DNA of 43,803 bases from an uncultured Alphaproteobacteria bacterium (GCA_902518985.1 CABYIF010000010.1:1-43803), one strand, 5' to 3'. Numbered from the stretch's first letter, positions 17,246-26,444 are shown. Notes: a model not told the origin generated them from the letters alone. Made by a program: numbers and translations.

Positions 17246-17274
17246 AAAAGCGGCAATACATAATTGCCGCTTTT
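17246..17274 (-). terminator. hairpin between binding-protein and permease genes
   Basis: GCGGCAAT (17250-17257) pairs with ATTGCCGC (17263-17270) around a 5-base loop, and flanking AAAA/TTTT extends it to 12 bp. The GC-rich stem is conspicuous in this AT-rich DNA. On the minus strand a T-rich run follows, so it should act as a partial terminator or 3' stabiliser of the binding-protein mRNA, a common way to make more binding protein than permease. Confidence 0.75.
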
Positions 17275-17294
17275 TTTCTAAGTTTTAAATAAAA

Positions 17295-19349
17295 TTACTC
17301 GTCTAACCACCATTGAGTCGCTAGATATGGGTAAGTTCTATAATACTCATAAGAAGTTGTTTTGAATTGCGTAAAGTTTTTCAAAGCATTTCTATGATAT
17401 GTTGGGAAAGGTGCCTTTACCATTCCAATCAAAAGACTTTGATCTGTCAACATTTTAGTAATTTTTGCTCCCCATTCATTTGACTCAGCAGTACCTAAAG
17501 CATAAGATTGGAATTGATCAATTCCATCACTTAAGTCATAGACCCATTGAGGTGGTTCAACACCCTCTGATCCGTTACTATCAATATAAGCTGCCCATTC
17601 TAATCCATTTGTATGGTTAAAGTAGTTACCAAACGGTGGTTTGAATGTTTCAGGATCACCAGCAACAATCGCTAGAGGTTGACCTTTATCCCAAAGATGA
17701 ACATCAAGTTGGTTAGAAGCCTGAGAACCACGATACTCATCAGGAGTTACTTCTTTGAAAGAAGTTTTTATTCCTGCTTCATTGAAATATCTTGCGATAA
17801 GCTCTACTTCAACTCCTCCAAATCCCTGAGTTGCATAATCAAGATTGATTGCTAGAGGTGCTCCACTTGGAAGTTCTCTAAAACCATCACCATCAACATC
17901 TTTCAATCCTACTTCATCAAGTAAGGCACTTGCACCATCAGGATCATACTGAGTCATATACATTTTAACATCCTCAGTAACAAAGTCAGGTGCTGGTGAG
18001 ATACCAACAAACTGCTCAACTTTACCTAGACCGTAATACGCAACATCATTAATTTCATCTCTGTTTATTGAAATAGACATTGCTTGACGAAAACGAATAT
18101 CACCAAAAACTGAACGTTTTTCAGGATCTGCATGATTTACGTTAAAGCTTAAAATATTAGATCCACAACCTGGATTAATCTGAAGGCTATAACCTCCTGC
18201 ATCTGCACCATCTAGTAACTGTGGAGCTGACTCAAGTTGTACAGATTGAGATTTGTAATCTACTTCTCCATTAACAAGTTTCAATAACCTTATTTCATTT
18301 TCATTAATGTATCTTTCATTTTGATAATTAATGTAAGGTAATTGATTTCCAGCTGTGTCAACTTGGAAAAAGTATGGATTAGCAGCGTAAACTCTACCCT
18401 CTGTTGTATCTTCAATAGTCATAAATGCTTCCAATGAAGGATAAGCAGCATAAGGTAAGCCATCAACTAATTCTGGATTTCTTAGTAATGGAGTTGGAGT
18501 ATCAGTCCAACCTGAGTTACCATAATAAGCAGCTAGTGCATCCCAACCATCTGCAAATCCTAGTGCTTGCGCATTAGCGTCTGCATTTGAATCAATTTCT
18601 GGATGAAACTGTTCTAAGAAATGTGAAGGCATGAAGAACTGATTATAAGACCAAGCTATTGTTGCCGTTAAACCAGGGAATGGAGATGGTAAATTGAATC
18701 TTACTGTTTGATCATCAATTACATCAACTGTCATTGGTTCACCACCAACTAATAGATATGGATATGGTTTCTCACGAATCTTTGGGTTCATCATTAAATC
18801 TTCGTACCAAAACTCTACATCCCTAGCTACAAATGGCTCACCATTTGACCACTTATGACCTTTACGTAACATAAAAGTTAAAGTTGTAAAATCATCACTC
18901 CATTCATAATCTTTTGCAACATTTGGTACGATAGTTGATAAATCATCAGCAAAACGTAATAAGTTCACGTGTCTTGTTGACAACATATCTGAAGTACCAG
19001 CTTCAGTTGCATTGGATAAAAAGTTAATTGTTCCTCCATAAGATCCAACTGAATCGTATGGAACTATTACTAGTGGCTCATCTGGTAATCTATCTGCTAC
19101 TGCAGGTAAACTACTTGGGTTACCTTGTATAGTTGCATTGATACTTGCTACATCTGGATTATCTGAGAATTTCATAGTGCAATCAGCAGCACTTTCATAT
19201 TCAGATAATTCATATTGCTGAGGATATTTTCCGCCTGTCTGAGAGTCGTTCATTGTAGAACCTTGACAATGTCCATCTGCAAAAGAGCTTCCACTCCATA
19301 CAAAAGTTGCGGAAGAAAATATCAAAGCTATGAATAGTTTTTTTAACAT
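17295..19349 (-). CDS. periplasmic binding protein of Opp/Agp-type importer
   Basis: This large extracellular solute-binding protein (family 5, 684 residues) has a Sec signal peptide (KKLFIALIFSSATFVW, likely cleaved after SFA before DGHCQGS). Mature features include the family motif RKGHKWSNGEPFVARDVEFW and RFRQAMSISINRDEIN. It is longer than typical OppA (about 540) and close in size to rhizobial AgpA, an alpha-galactoside-binding protein. Together with galM in the same gene run this suggests a sugar or glycoside cargo, but family 5 proteins also bind peptides, nickel and heme. A strong SD (AGGAG, seven bases before ATG) fits high expression. It is divergent from the phosphonate hydrolase/sulfatase gene. 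Confidence 0.92.
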   Translation of the reverse strand: MLKKLFIALIFSSATFVWSGSSFADGHCQGSTMNDSQTGGKYPQQYELSEYESAADCTMKFSDNPDVASINATIQGNPSSLPAVADRLPDEPLVIVPYDSVGSYGGTINFLSNATEAGTSDMLSTRHVNLLRFADDLSTIVPNVAKDYEWSDDFTTLTFMLRKGHKWSNGEPFVARDVEFWYEDLMMNPKIREKPYPYLLVGGEPMTVDVIDDQTVRFNLPSPFPGLTATIAWSYNQFFMPSHFLEQFHPEIDSNADANAQALGFADGWDALAAYYGNSGWTDTPTPLLRNPELVDGLPYAAYPSLEAFMTIEDTTEGRVYAANPYFFQVDTAGNQLPYINYQNERYINENEIRLLKLVNGEVDYKSQSVQLESAPQLLDGADAGGYSLQINPGCGSNILSFNVNHADPEKRSVFGDIRFRQAMSISINRDEINDVAYYGLGKVEQFVGISPAPDFVTEDVKMYMTQYDPDGASALLDEVGLKDVDGDGFRELPSGAPLAINLDYATQGFGGVEVELIARYFNEAGIKTSFKEVTPDEYRGSQASNQLDVHLWDKGQPLAIVAGDPETFKPPFGNYFNHTNGLEWAAYIDSNGSEGVEPPQWVYDLSDGIDQFQSYALGTAESNEWGAKITKMLTDQSLLIGMVKAPFPTYHRNALKNFTQFKTTSYEYYRTYPYLATQWWLDE

Positions 19350-19375
19350 ATATTTTCTCCTATTAAGATAAATTT

Positions 19376-19394
19376 ATCGTATGATTAATCGTAT
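19376..19394 (-). promoter_or_regulatory. direct repeats upstream of the Opp-type binding-protein gene
   Basis: ATCGTAT occurs twice (19376-19382 and 19388-19394) with a 12-bp period. Between the copies the octamer GATTAATC (19383-19390) is palindromic. The element lies 27-45 bp before the binding-protein start in the 150-bp divergent gap 19350-19499. It is a possible operator or promoter part, with weak support because the region is AT-rich. Nothing else in the gap is convincing. Confidence 0.25.
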
Positions 19395-19499
19395 ACAATT
19401 TGAGGTTTTAAGTAAAAAAAATTTAACGAATTTGTTACATTTTTTTAAAAAAATTGTGTATTTCTTATTGACGAAATACTTTAAATTACAGCTAAAATT

Positions 19500-21035
19500 A
19501 TGAAAAAACATAAAAAATCTGTGCTTTTTATATGTGCTGATCAATGGCGTTTTGATTGCTTTAGCTTTTTAAACCATCAACATGTTCTAACACCAAATTT
19601 AGATAAGCTTGCAAAAAAAAGTGTTATATTTAAATCACATTTTGCAGGAATTGTGCCTTGTGGTCCATCAAGGACAACCATGTTAACTGGTTTATATCCA
19701 TTTATTCACCGCTCAGTATTTAATGGAGCACCACTTGATAAAAGATTTACAAATATTGCTAAAGAGGTTCGTAAACTAGATTATAATCCAATTCTTTATG
19801 GATATACAGATACTTCATGGGATCCAAGATACTTAGATCCAAAAGATAAAAAAAATTTTACTTACGAATCACCAATGGAAGGTTTTGATGATGGATGCGT
19901 GTTACCAGGTGGAAAACCTGAAGCATGGGCAGAGTATCTTAATCAAAATGGTTTTAAAATTAGCAAAGCTGAAGATTTATACAAAGGAAGAAAGCCTAAA
20001 GATGATCAAGCATATATTTATGAACCATATTATATTCCAACTGAATTTTCAGACACCACATTTTTAGCAGACAAAGTTGTTAATGATTTAAAAAAAATCA
20101 AAGATCCATTTTTTATGCATGTATCTTTTTTGAAACCACATCCACCCTTTCATGTTGCTGATCCATGGTTTAGTAAATTTAATCCAGATAATATTAATTT
20201 ATTTAAAAATGATATTTCATTAAAAGAATTATCAAAAAAACATCCTCTACTTGAAGAGTTGTGTAAAAAATTTTTATTAAAAGAAAATTTCTCTGAGATT
20301 AATTATGATCTTTTAAAAGATCAAGATGTTAAAAATATTATGAGTGTCTATTTTGCTATGTGCGCTGAAGTTGATTTTAATATTGGTAAAGTTTTGAATG
20401 CACTTAGAGAATCAGGGCAAGAAGAGAATACAATGATAATTTTTACTAGTGATCATGGAGAGATGCTTAATGAAAATAATTTATGGGGAAAGTTAGGTTG
20501 GTGGGACTCCTCTTATAGAATTCCATTATTTATTTACCTGCCTCAAAACAAACCAAAAGAAATTAACCATCTAACAGAATCTGTAGATGTTGCTCCTACA
20601 ATTTTAGAATGGCTTGGTGGTGAAATCCCAATTGATTGGAATGGTCAATCACTAATGCATAATATTAATGATCAATATGAAAAATCACTTAATAAAGAAT
20701 ATGTTGTTTTTGATTATGATTTTAGGGAAAGTACTTCATTTGTTAAAGATAAAAAATTAGCACCTGAACAATGTAATCTATCAGTCATTAGAAATAGTAA
20801 ATGGAAATATGTTCATTTTCCTTCATTGCCATGTTTATTATTTGATTTAGAAAATGATCCTCAGGAAATAAATGATCTATCAAACCTGAGAGAATTTCAA
20901 GACATAAAAAATAAACTAGTATCAACATTATTAAGTCACCGCATGATTCATCAGGAGAGACAATTATCAAACACTAAACTTTCTAGTTCAGGTGTTAATA
21001 CAAATTCTGGACCTTCTAGCAGAAAAATGGAATAA
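19500..21035 (+). CDS. formylglycine-dependent phosphonate monoester hydrolase / sulfatase
   Basis: This alkaline-phosphatase-superfamily hydrolase of 511 residues should cleave phosphonate or phosphate esters or sulfate esters. The metal site begins at Asp14 (CADQWR), and Cys54 in PCGPSRTTMLTG is the residue matured to formylglycine. A second metal motif reads TSDHGE. From memory, the overall length and the C-terminal blocks (ESVDVAPTILEWLGGE, KYVHFPSLPCLLFDL, HRMIHQERQL) resemble Rhizobium/Burkholderia PMH more than classical arylsulfatases. PMHs are promiscuous, so the natural substrate is open. No signal peptide is seen, so it is cytoplasmic. It needs a formylglycine-generating enzyme, not seen here. 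It is divergent from the Opp importer and 6 bp upstream of a core-MetE gene, suggesting the imported ester is hydrolysed inside. Confidence 0.85.
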   Translation: MKKHKKSVLFICADQWRFDCFSFLNHQHVLTPNLDKLAKKSVIFKSHFAGIVPCGPSRTTMLTGLYPFIHRSVFNGAPLDKRFTNIAKEVRKLDYNPILYGYTDTSWDPRYLDPKDKKNFTYESPMEGFDDGCVLPGGKPEAWAEYLNQNGFKISKAEDLYKGRKPKDDQAYIYEPYYIPTEFSDTTFLADKVVNDLKKIKDPFFMHVSFLKPHPPFHVADPWFSKFNPDNINLFKNDISLKELSKKHPLLEELCKKFLLKENFSEINYDLLKDQDVKNIMSVYFAMCAEVDFNIGKVLNALRESGQEENTMIIFTSDHGEMLNENNLWGKLGWWDSSYRIPLFIYLPQNKPKEINHLTESVDVAPTILEWLGGEIPIDWNGQSLMHNINDQYEKSLNKEYVVFDYDFRESTSFVKDKKLAPEQCNLSVIRNSKWKYVHFPSLPCLLFDLENDPQEINDLSNLREFQDIKNKLVSTLLSHRMIHQERQLSNTKLSSSGVNTNSGPSSRKME

Positions 21036-21041
21036 TAAAAT

Positions 21042-22091
21042 ATGTTAACGACTGTTATAGGAGCCTATCCAAAACCAAGATATTTAAAAATAACTGATTG
21101 GTTTAATGCTACTGGTGGTACAGATACTGAATATCCAACTAAATTTTATGAAGATGAAATAAAAAAATTAGGTGATAATGTTGAAGAGTTATTTAATAGA
21201 GCTACTGAAGAAATAATTAATGATCAGGAGGAATGTGGGATTGATATCCTCACCGATGGTGAAGTTAGAAGAGAAAATTATATTCACTATCATTGTAGGT
21301 ATTTAGATGGAATTGATTTTACAAATCTCACAGAAAAAGTTGCTAGAACAGGAAATTATAAATGCTGGTTACCAACAATAACTTCAAAAGTTAAAGCAAA
21401 GGAACCTTTTTTAGTTGAAGAGTGGAAAAAAAATCAAAGTTTAACCAATAAGAACTTGAAAATTACTATTCCTGGACCAATGACTATAACAGATACTATA
21501 GCAAATACATTTTATGACTCAGATGAACATATGGGTGAAGACTTAGCTGATTCCATTAATGTAGAAATTAAAAGATTAGTTGATGCAGGATGTAAATATG
21601 TTCAAGTCGATGAACCTTTGTTTGCGAGAAAACCTGAAAAAGCCCTAAAATTTGGAATCAAAAATTTAGAAAGATGTTTTAAGGATATAAATAATCAAAG
21701 TATTGAAAAAATAACTCATATTTGTTGCGGCTATCCTGATAAATTAGATGCAGTAGATTATCCAAAGGCCCCCTTAGATTCTTACAGTAAAATCAGTAAA
21801 GCTTTAAATGAATCAATTATAGATACAGTTTCTATAGAAGATGCTCATAGATATAATGATCTAGATTTTTTAAAAGATTTTAATCAAACAAAAGTTATTT
21901 TTGGTTTAGTGAAAATTGCAAGCTCTCAAGTTGAGACTAAAGAAGAAATTGTCTCAAGAATAAATGATGCATTAAAGTTTATCGATAAAGAGCAATTAAT
22001 TGTTGCTCCTGATTGCGGACTCGGTCACCTACCTAGAGATTTAGCAAAAATAAAATTAAAGATAATGGTAGAAGCTTCAAATAATTTCTAG
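21042..22091 (+). CDS. core-MetE family zinc methyltransferase
   Basis: This 349-residue protein corresponds to only the C-terminal catalytic barrel of cobalamin-independent methionine synthase. Zinc ligands are visible: His and Cys in THICCG, and Cys in APDCGLGHLPRD. A conserved substrate-side motif reads VQVDEPLF. The folate-binding N-terminal half is absent. Short proteins of this kind include core-MetE enzymes that use methylcobalamin-type donors, archaeal MetE and zinc thiol transferases such as epoxyalkane:coenzyme M transferase. The methyl donor here is therefore unknown. It is cotranscribed with the hydrolase at 19500 (6-bp gap), and a diverged paralog lies at 36968. Its end overlaps the convergent alanine dehydrogenase gene by 4 bp. 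Confidence 0.82.
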   Translation: MLTTVIGAYPKPRYLKITDWFNATGGTDTEYPTKFYEDEIKKLGDNVEELFNRATEEIINDQEECGIDILTDGEVRRENYIHYHCRYLDGIDFTNLTEKVARTGNYKCWLPTITSKVKAKEPFLVEEWKKNQSLTNKNLKITIPGPMTITDTIANTFYDSDEHMGEDLADSINVEIKRLVDAGCKYVQVDEPLFARKPEKALKFGIKNLERCFKDINNQSIEKITHICCGYPDKLDAVDYPKAPLDSYSKISKALNESIIDTVSIEDAHRYNDLDFLKDFNQTKVIFGLVKIASSQVETKEEIVSRINDALKFIDKEQLIVAPDCGLGHLPRDLAKIKLKIMVEASNNF

Positions 22092-23203
22092 TGTAGTAAA
22101 GTATCTGGATTAGCATAATCATAATTTAAATCATCAGCAATAGCTTTATATGTAACGGCTCCTTTAAAAATATTTAAACCATTCATAAAATTTTTATCAT
22201 TTTTTAGAGCATCTTTAAAACCGTTAGAAGCTAACTTTTGAATAAATGGTAACGTGACTGCATTTAAAGCAAGTGTAGAAGTTCTAGGAACACCCCCTGG
22301 CATATTTGCAACACAATAATGAACAACATCATCAACAACATATGTGGGGTTTGCATGAGTTGTTGGTTTACTAGTTTCAACACAACCACCTTGATCAATT
22401 GCAACATCAACAATTACAGATCCACTTTTCATCTCTTTGATCATGTCCTTAGTTATAATTTTAGGAGCATTAGAGCCTGGAACAAGTACACCTCCAATTA
22501 GTAAATCACATTCAGAAATATAATCTTTTAGATTTATTTTATCACTGTGTAGTTGTTCTATTTTATCACCAAATTGTTCTTTTAATTCCTCTAATCTTTT
22601 TTCTGACTTATCCACGATGAAAACTTTTGCTTGCATACCAGTAGCAATTATTGCTGCATTTTCACCTACAACACCTCCACCTAAAATTAAGACATTTGCA
22701 GGCTGAACTCCAGGTGCACCACCTAACAGCAAACCACTTCCACCTTTGTGTTTTTCAAGTGAATACGCACCTGCTTGAATCGACATTCTGCCGGCTACAG
22801 CACTCATTGGTGCGAGAAGTGGCAATTTATTATTATGATCACTCACTGTTTCATAAGCTATACAAATTGAATTTGAATCAATCAGACCCTTTGTCAATTC
22901 TGGAGCTGCTGAAAGATGTAAATAAGTAAATAAAATTTGGTTTTCTCTTATCATTGCAACTTCATTCATTAGAGGTTCTTTTACTTTTACAATCATTTCA
23001 GAATCATTGAAAATATCCTCAGCTGAGTTTACAATTTTTGCACCTAATAATTCATAGTCACTATTTGAAAATCCAGCGCCAATACCAGCATCTTTCTGAA
23101 TTAGTACTGTATGTTTATCCTTTATTAATTCTTTTACACTTTGTGGAGTAAGTCCAACTCTAGACTCTTGAGCCTTAATCTCAGAAGGAACACCTATTTT
23201 CAT
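22088..23203 (-). CDS. ald: alanine dehydrogenase
   Basis: This NAD-dependent enzyme interconverts alanine and pyruvate plus ammonia. The 371 residues match the family. The N-terminal MKIGVPSEIK and RVGLTPQSV are diagnostic. The catalytic Lys is in IVKVKEPL, the catalytic His in YLHLSA, and the dinucleotide loop is LGGGVVGENAA. Its ATG overlaps the stop of the aminotransferase gene by one base, so the pair forms one unit. In taurine and related amine catabolism an omega-aminotransferase passes the amino group to pyruvate, and Ald regenerates pyruvate and frees ammonium; this arrangement fits that role. It could also serve general alanine use. Confidence 0.95.
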   Translation of the reverse strand: MKIGVPSEIKAQESRVGLTPQSVKELIKDKHTVLIQKDAGIGAGFSNSDYELLGAKIVNSAEDIFNDSEMIVKVKEPLMNEVAMIRENQILFTYLHLSAAPELTKGLIDSNSICIAYETVSDHNNKLPLLAPMSAVAGRMSIQAGAYSLEKHKGGSGLLLGGAPGVQPANVLILGGGVVGENAAIIATGMQAKVFIVDKSEKRLEELKEQFGDKIEQLHSDKINLKDYISECDLLIGGVLVPGSNAPKIITKDMIKEMKSGSVIVDVAIDQGGCVETSKPTTHANPTYVVDDVVHYCVANMPGGVPRTSTLALNAVTLPFIQKLASNGFKDALKNDKNFMNGLNIFKGAVTYKAIADDLNYDYANPDTLLH

Positions 23204-24543
23204 TATTTATCATTCATATAATTTGAGATACCAGTTCTTAATTTTTCAATTATCTCATCAATATGTTTTTTTTCACAAATAAATGGAGGTGCTACAATTA
23301 AACAATCGCCAGTCGCTTTAAGACTTAAACCTGCATCAAATAACTTTTTGAAACAAGCATAACCAGCCTTTCCTAAGCGCTCATCCGTCTTGATATCTAT
23401 TCCACCCATCATTCCATACCCTCTTATGTCTGTAATGATATCTAAATCTTTTAAAGAAAATAGACCATCTAAGAAATATGGAGACATTTCTTTAGCTCTA
23501 TTAAACAAATCTTCTTTTTCAATGATATCTTGCATTGCTAATCCTGCTGCCATTGATACGGGAATAGCAGAATAAGTATAACCGTGGAAAAATTCTATAG
23601 CACCAGTAGGTGAAGCATCGACAATGGTATCATAAATATGATCTCTAGAAGCTACTGCACCTAATGGCACGACTCCATTTGTAATCGCTTTAGCCATTGT
23701 CATAATATCTGGACAAACTCCAAATGCTTGTGCTCCAAATGGAGCTCCCATTCTTCCCCATCCTGTTATTACTTCATCAAAAATTAAAAGTATTCCATGT
23801 TTGTCACATATTTCTCTTAGTCTTTTTAAATAACCTTTTGGTGGAACTAAAGTCCCAGTTGACCCAGCTACAGGTTCCACAATACAAGCAGCAATATTTT
23901 CTGCACCAATATTTCCTGCTATTCTCTCTAAGTCATTTGCAAGATCAGCCCCATGCTCTGGCTCACCTTTAACATATAGATTTTCGGGTAAATGAGTGTG
24001 GCGCAAATGATGAACATTTGGCATTAATATATTTGAGAAAGTTTTTCTATTAGCAATCATACCGCCAACAGATATTCCTCCTATATTCATACCATGATAA
24101 CCTCTTTCTCTTCCAACAATATGAGATCGATGCCCTTCCCCCTTAGCTTTAAAATATGCTATCGCTGTTTTGATTGCTGTTTCAACAGCAGATGATCCAC
24201 AGATTGTAAAAAATATTTTATTTAAATCTTCAGGTGTATGTTTTGAAACTTTTCTTGCAAGATCGAATGAGCCTCCAAATCCTTGTTGAAATGGTTGAAC
24301 GTAGTCTAATTGTTCTAATTGATTTGAAACTGCTTCACGGATTTCTGGTCTTGAATGACCTGCAGGACTACAAAATAATCCAGAACTGGCATCTATAAGT
24401 TTGTTGCCATAATGATCAGTATAGTAAACGCCTTCTGCTTTAACCATTAATCTTGGACTATTTTTATAATCTCTATTAGACGTAAATGGCATCCAATGCT
24501 CTTCTAAAGAATTAGGTATTTCTGTTCTTTTTTCTAAATCCAT
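23203..24543 (-). CDS. omega-aminotransferase (beta-alanine/taurine:pyruvate type)
   Basis: This class III PLP aminotransferase of 446 residues carries HWMPFTSNRDYK at the N-terminus, as in beta-alanine:pyruvate aminotransferases. Other motifs are GSSAVETAIK, the PLP-contact strand IFDEVITGWGRMG, and the Schiff-base Lys in MAKAITNGVVPLG. It would transfer the amino group of a terminal amine (beta-alanine, taurine, GABA-like) to pyruvate, making alanine for the downstream alanine dehydrogenase, with which it overlaps by one base. The Pta-type gene divergent from it is reminiscent of taurine clusters (tpa, ald, xsc, pta), but xsc is not present here, so I leave the symbol blank. A 13-bp inverted repeat lies just upstream. 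Confidence 0.9.
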   Translation of the reverse strand: MDLEKRTEIPNSLEEHWMPFTSNRDYKNSPRLMVKAEGVYYTDHYGNKLIDASSGLFCSPAGHSRPEIREAVSNQLEQLDYVQPFQQGFGGSFDLARKVSKHTPEDLNKIFFTICGSSAVETAIKTAIAYFKAKGEGHRSHIVGRERGYHGMNIGGISVGGMIANRKTFSNILMPNVHHLRHTHLPENLYVKGEPEHGADLANDLERIAGNIGAENIAACIVEPVAGSTGTLVPPKGYLKRLREICDKHGILLIFDEVITGWGRMGAPFGAQAFGVCPDIMTMAKAITNGVVPLGAVASRDHIYDTIVDASPTGAIEFFHGYTYSAIPVSMAAGLAMQDIIEKEDLFNRAKEMSPYFLDGLFSLKDLDIITDIRGYGMMGGIDIKTDERLGKAGYACFKKLFDAGLSLKATGDCLIVAPPFICEKKHIDEIIEKLRTGISNYMNDK

Positions 24544-24550
24544 AAAGTTC

Positions 24551-24594
24551 CTTTGATTTGATATGACTACATGAGAAAATCTATCAAATCAAAG
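24551..24594. promoter_or_regulatory. 13-bp perfect inverted repeat before the aminotransferase
   Basis: CTTTGATTTGATA (24551-24563) and TATCAAATCAAAG (24582-24594) are exact reverse complements around an 18-base spacer. Each arm contains two TTGAT/ATCAA copies. The element begins 8 bp before the aminotransferase start, in the 119-bp divergent gap shared with the Pta-type gene. A second dyad, GATATT/AATATC, is at 24608-24622. It could be an operator or a 5' leader hairpin. Confidence 0.45.
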
Positions 24595-24662
24595 AATATT
24601 TCATATAGATATTAGAAATATCATAGGAAAAAATGTAGCAGTGGTGTACAGATACAAAAAAA

Positions 24663-25562
24663 ATGAACTCGATACCTGCAGATCTTAAATCTAAAGCATT
24701 AGAAACCCCTCACTTAGCTGCTGGAGTTGTTTGTGCAGATCAAATAAGTATTTTAGACGCTGTAAAAGAGGGAGTTGGTATAAATCTAATAGATCCTATG
24801 CTTATTGGAAATAAAAATCTTATCATAGACAAAGCTAATGAAGTTGGTCTTAATATAGAAAATTTTGAGATTATTAATACAAAAGATGACCAAGAAGCTG
24901 CTAGTGTTGCTTGCAGTTTAGCAAATGATAATAAAATAAAAATTATAATAAAAGGTAATCTTCATACCGATGTTTTAATGAGATCTTATTTAAAAAAAGA
25001 ATATAATCTTATTGAAGGGAGGAGACTTAGTCATATTTGGCACATGACATCTCCTAAATTAAATAAACCTTTATATATAACCGATGGTGCTCTTAACGTT
25101 TTGCCAAGAGTTGAAATTAAGTTACAAATTCTTAAAAATGCGGTAGAGTTTTTTAAAAAATTGCACAGTTCGAAACCAAAAGTAGCACTACTTTCAGGAA
25201 CTGAAGATCCAATTGAAAGTATGCCAAGTTCAATAGATTCAAAAAAAGTAATGGAACTAGCTAATAAAGAAAATGTAGATGCTTTAGTGTTTGGTCCACT
25301 TGCTTTTGATAATGCAGTATCATCTGAAGCTGCAAAAATAAAAGGTATAACAAACGAAGTAGCAGGAAATGTAGACATACTCCTAGTGCCAAATTTAGAA
25401 ACCGGAAATTCTCTTTCTAAAATTATGGTTTATTACATGGATGCATGTGCAGCTGGCATTGTTATTGGGGGCAAAACTCCAGTTGTGGTTCCTAGTAGGG
25501 CAGATAATGAAGTATCGAAATTAGCATCAATCATGGCTGCAGTTGTAGCATCACAAAAGTAA
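24663..25562 (+). CDS. phosphate acetyl/butyryltransferase family enzyme
   Basis: This 299-residue PTA/PTB-family protein should interconvert an acyl-CoA and the acyl phosphate in the cytoplasm. Family traits seen are IIIKGNLHTDVLMR, ALLSGTEDP and the C-terminal YYMDACAAGIVIGGKTPVVVPSRAD, which matches the phosphate-site region. The length fits stand-alone Pta/Ptb of Alphaproteobacteria. In sulfonate catabolism Pta turns the acetyl phosphate made by sulfoacetaldehyde acetyltransferase into acetyl-CoA. Its position divergent from an aminotransferase-ald pair makes that plausible, but no acetate kinase or xsc is visible. The ATG at 24663 has no clear SD. An EamA transporter follows after 24 bp. 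Confidence 0.85.
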   Translation: MNSIPADLKSKALETPHLAAGVVCADQISILDAVKEGVGINLIDPMLIGNKNLIIDKANEVGLNIENFEIINTKDDQEAASVACSLANDNKIKIIIKGNLHTDVLMRSYLKKEYNLIEGRRLSHIWHMTSPKLNKPLYITDGALNVLPRVEIKLQILKNAVEFFKKLHSSKPKVALLSGTEDPIESMPSSIDSKKVMELANKENVDALVFGPLAFDNAVSSEAAKIKGITNEVAGNVDILLVPNLETGNSLSKIMVYYMDACAAGIVIGGKTPVVVPSRADNEVSKLASIMAAVVASQK

Positions 25563-25586
25563 ACATTCTTAAATATTTATTATTAT

Positions 25587-26444
25587 ATGATCTTAAGGCA
25601 CTATTTTTTAATATTAATAATTGTTGTTTTGTTTGGCAGTGCTTATCCTCTACAAAAAATTATTTTCAATGAAAATGTTCCCCCTATCCTGATGGGTAGC
25701 TTGAGAATGTTAGTTGTATTTATATGCTTAGTACCATTTTGGAAATTTAAAATACCTAATAAAAAATATTGGTTACCTCTTTTTCTTTTTTCATTGTGTA
25801 TGGGATTTCTCGTTAATTTTTTTATGAATTTATCTTTAAGTGAATCTGCAATTGTATCACCTATAATTATTGGCTCACAATTAGCTATACCATTTGCAAT
25901 TTTGCTTAGTTCATTATTCCTTAAAGAAAAAGTTACATATAAAAAATGGATATTAATATTTATTTCATTTTTTGGCGTTATATTACTTGGATTTGATCCA
26001 TTGATAAGAAATGAGCTATTTGCATTATTTCTGATTAGTTTTATGGCATTTTTTTATGGCTCTGCTCAAGTATTTTCACGTTATCTTAAAGAACTAGAAG
26101 TAACACAGACAAATGCAATAATGGGACTATTTGGATTTATATTTTTAATAATTACTTCATATTTCTTTGAAGGAGATACTATTAATAATATTTCAAATAT
26201 TAGTTTTCAGTCATGGATATTGATATTACATTCTGGAATACTTGTTTCAATAGGTGCTCATATGTCAATGTTTTATCTTTATAGAATTTACCCAGTTAAT
26301 AAGATCTTTCCATTTTACGCACTTTTTCCAGTTGTAGGCATTATCTTAACATTTATGATTTTTTATGAAATCCCAACTTTAATTACAATAACTGGCGGAT
26401 TGATTGTTATAATTGCCACTTATTTAATAAACAAAGAAGATTAA
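25587..26444 (+). CDS. EamA/DMT-family membrane transporter
   Basis: This inner-membrane protein of 285 residues has ten hydrophobic segments and the duplicated EamA layout. Internal features include the repeat-1 motif SLRMLVVFICLVPF and a Lys-rich loop (LKEKVTYKKW) typical of the end of repeat 1. It lies 24 bp after the Pta-type gene on the same strand and may be cotranscribed, so it could move a metabolite of that pathway. The direction and substrate cannot be determined. It overlaps the convergent metalloprotease gene by 4 bp. Confidence 0.82.
   Translation: MILRHYFLILIIVVLFGSAYPLQKIIFNENVPPILMGSLRMLVVFICLVPFWKFKIPNKKYWLPLFLFSLCMGFLVNFFMNLSLSESAIVSPIIIGSQLAIPFAILLSSLFLKEKVTYKKWILIFISFFGVILLGFDPLIRNELFALFLISFMAFFYGSAQVFSRYLKELEVTQTNAIMGLFGFIFLIITSYFFEGDTINNISNISFQSWILILHSGILVSIGAHMSMFYLYRIYPVNKIFPFYALFPVVGIILTFMIFYEIPTLITITGGLIVIIATYLINKED

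Noticed and set aside
19468-19498. Sigma-70 promoter for the hydrolase gene (TTGACG and TAAAAT)
   Set aside because: The -10-like TAAAAT lies directly on the start codon with a 19-base spacer, so the transcript would start inside the gene, while the N-terminal VLFICADQWR motif requires the ATG at 19500.
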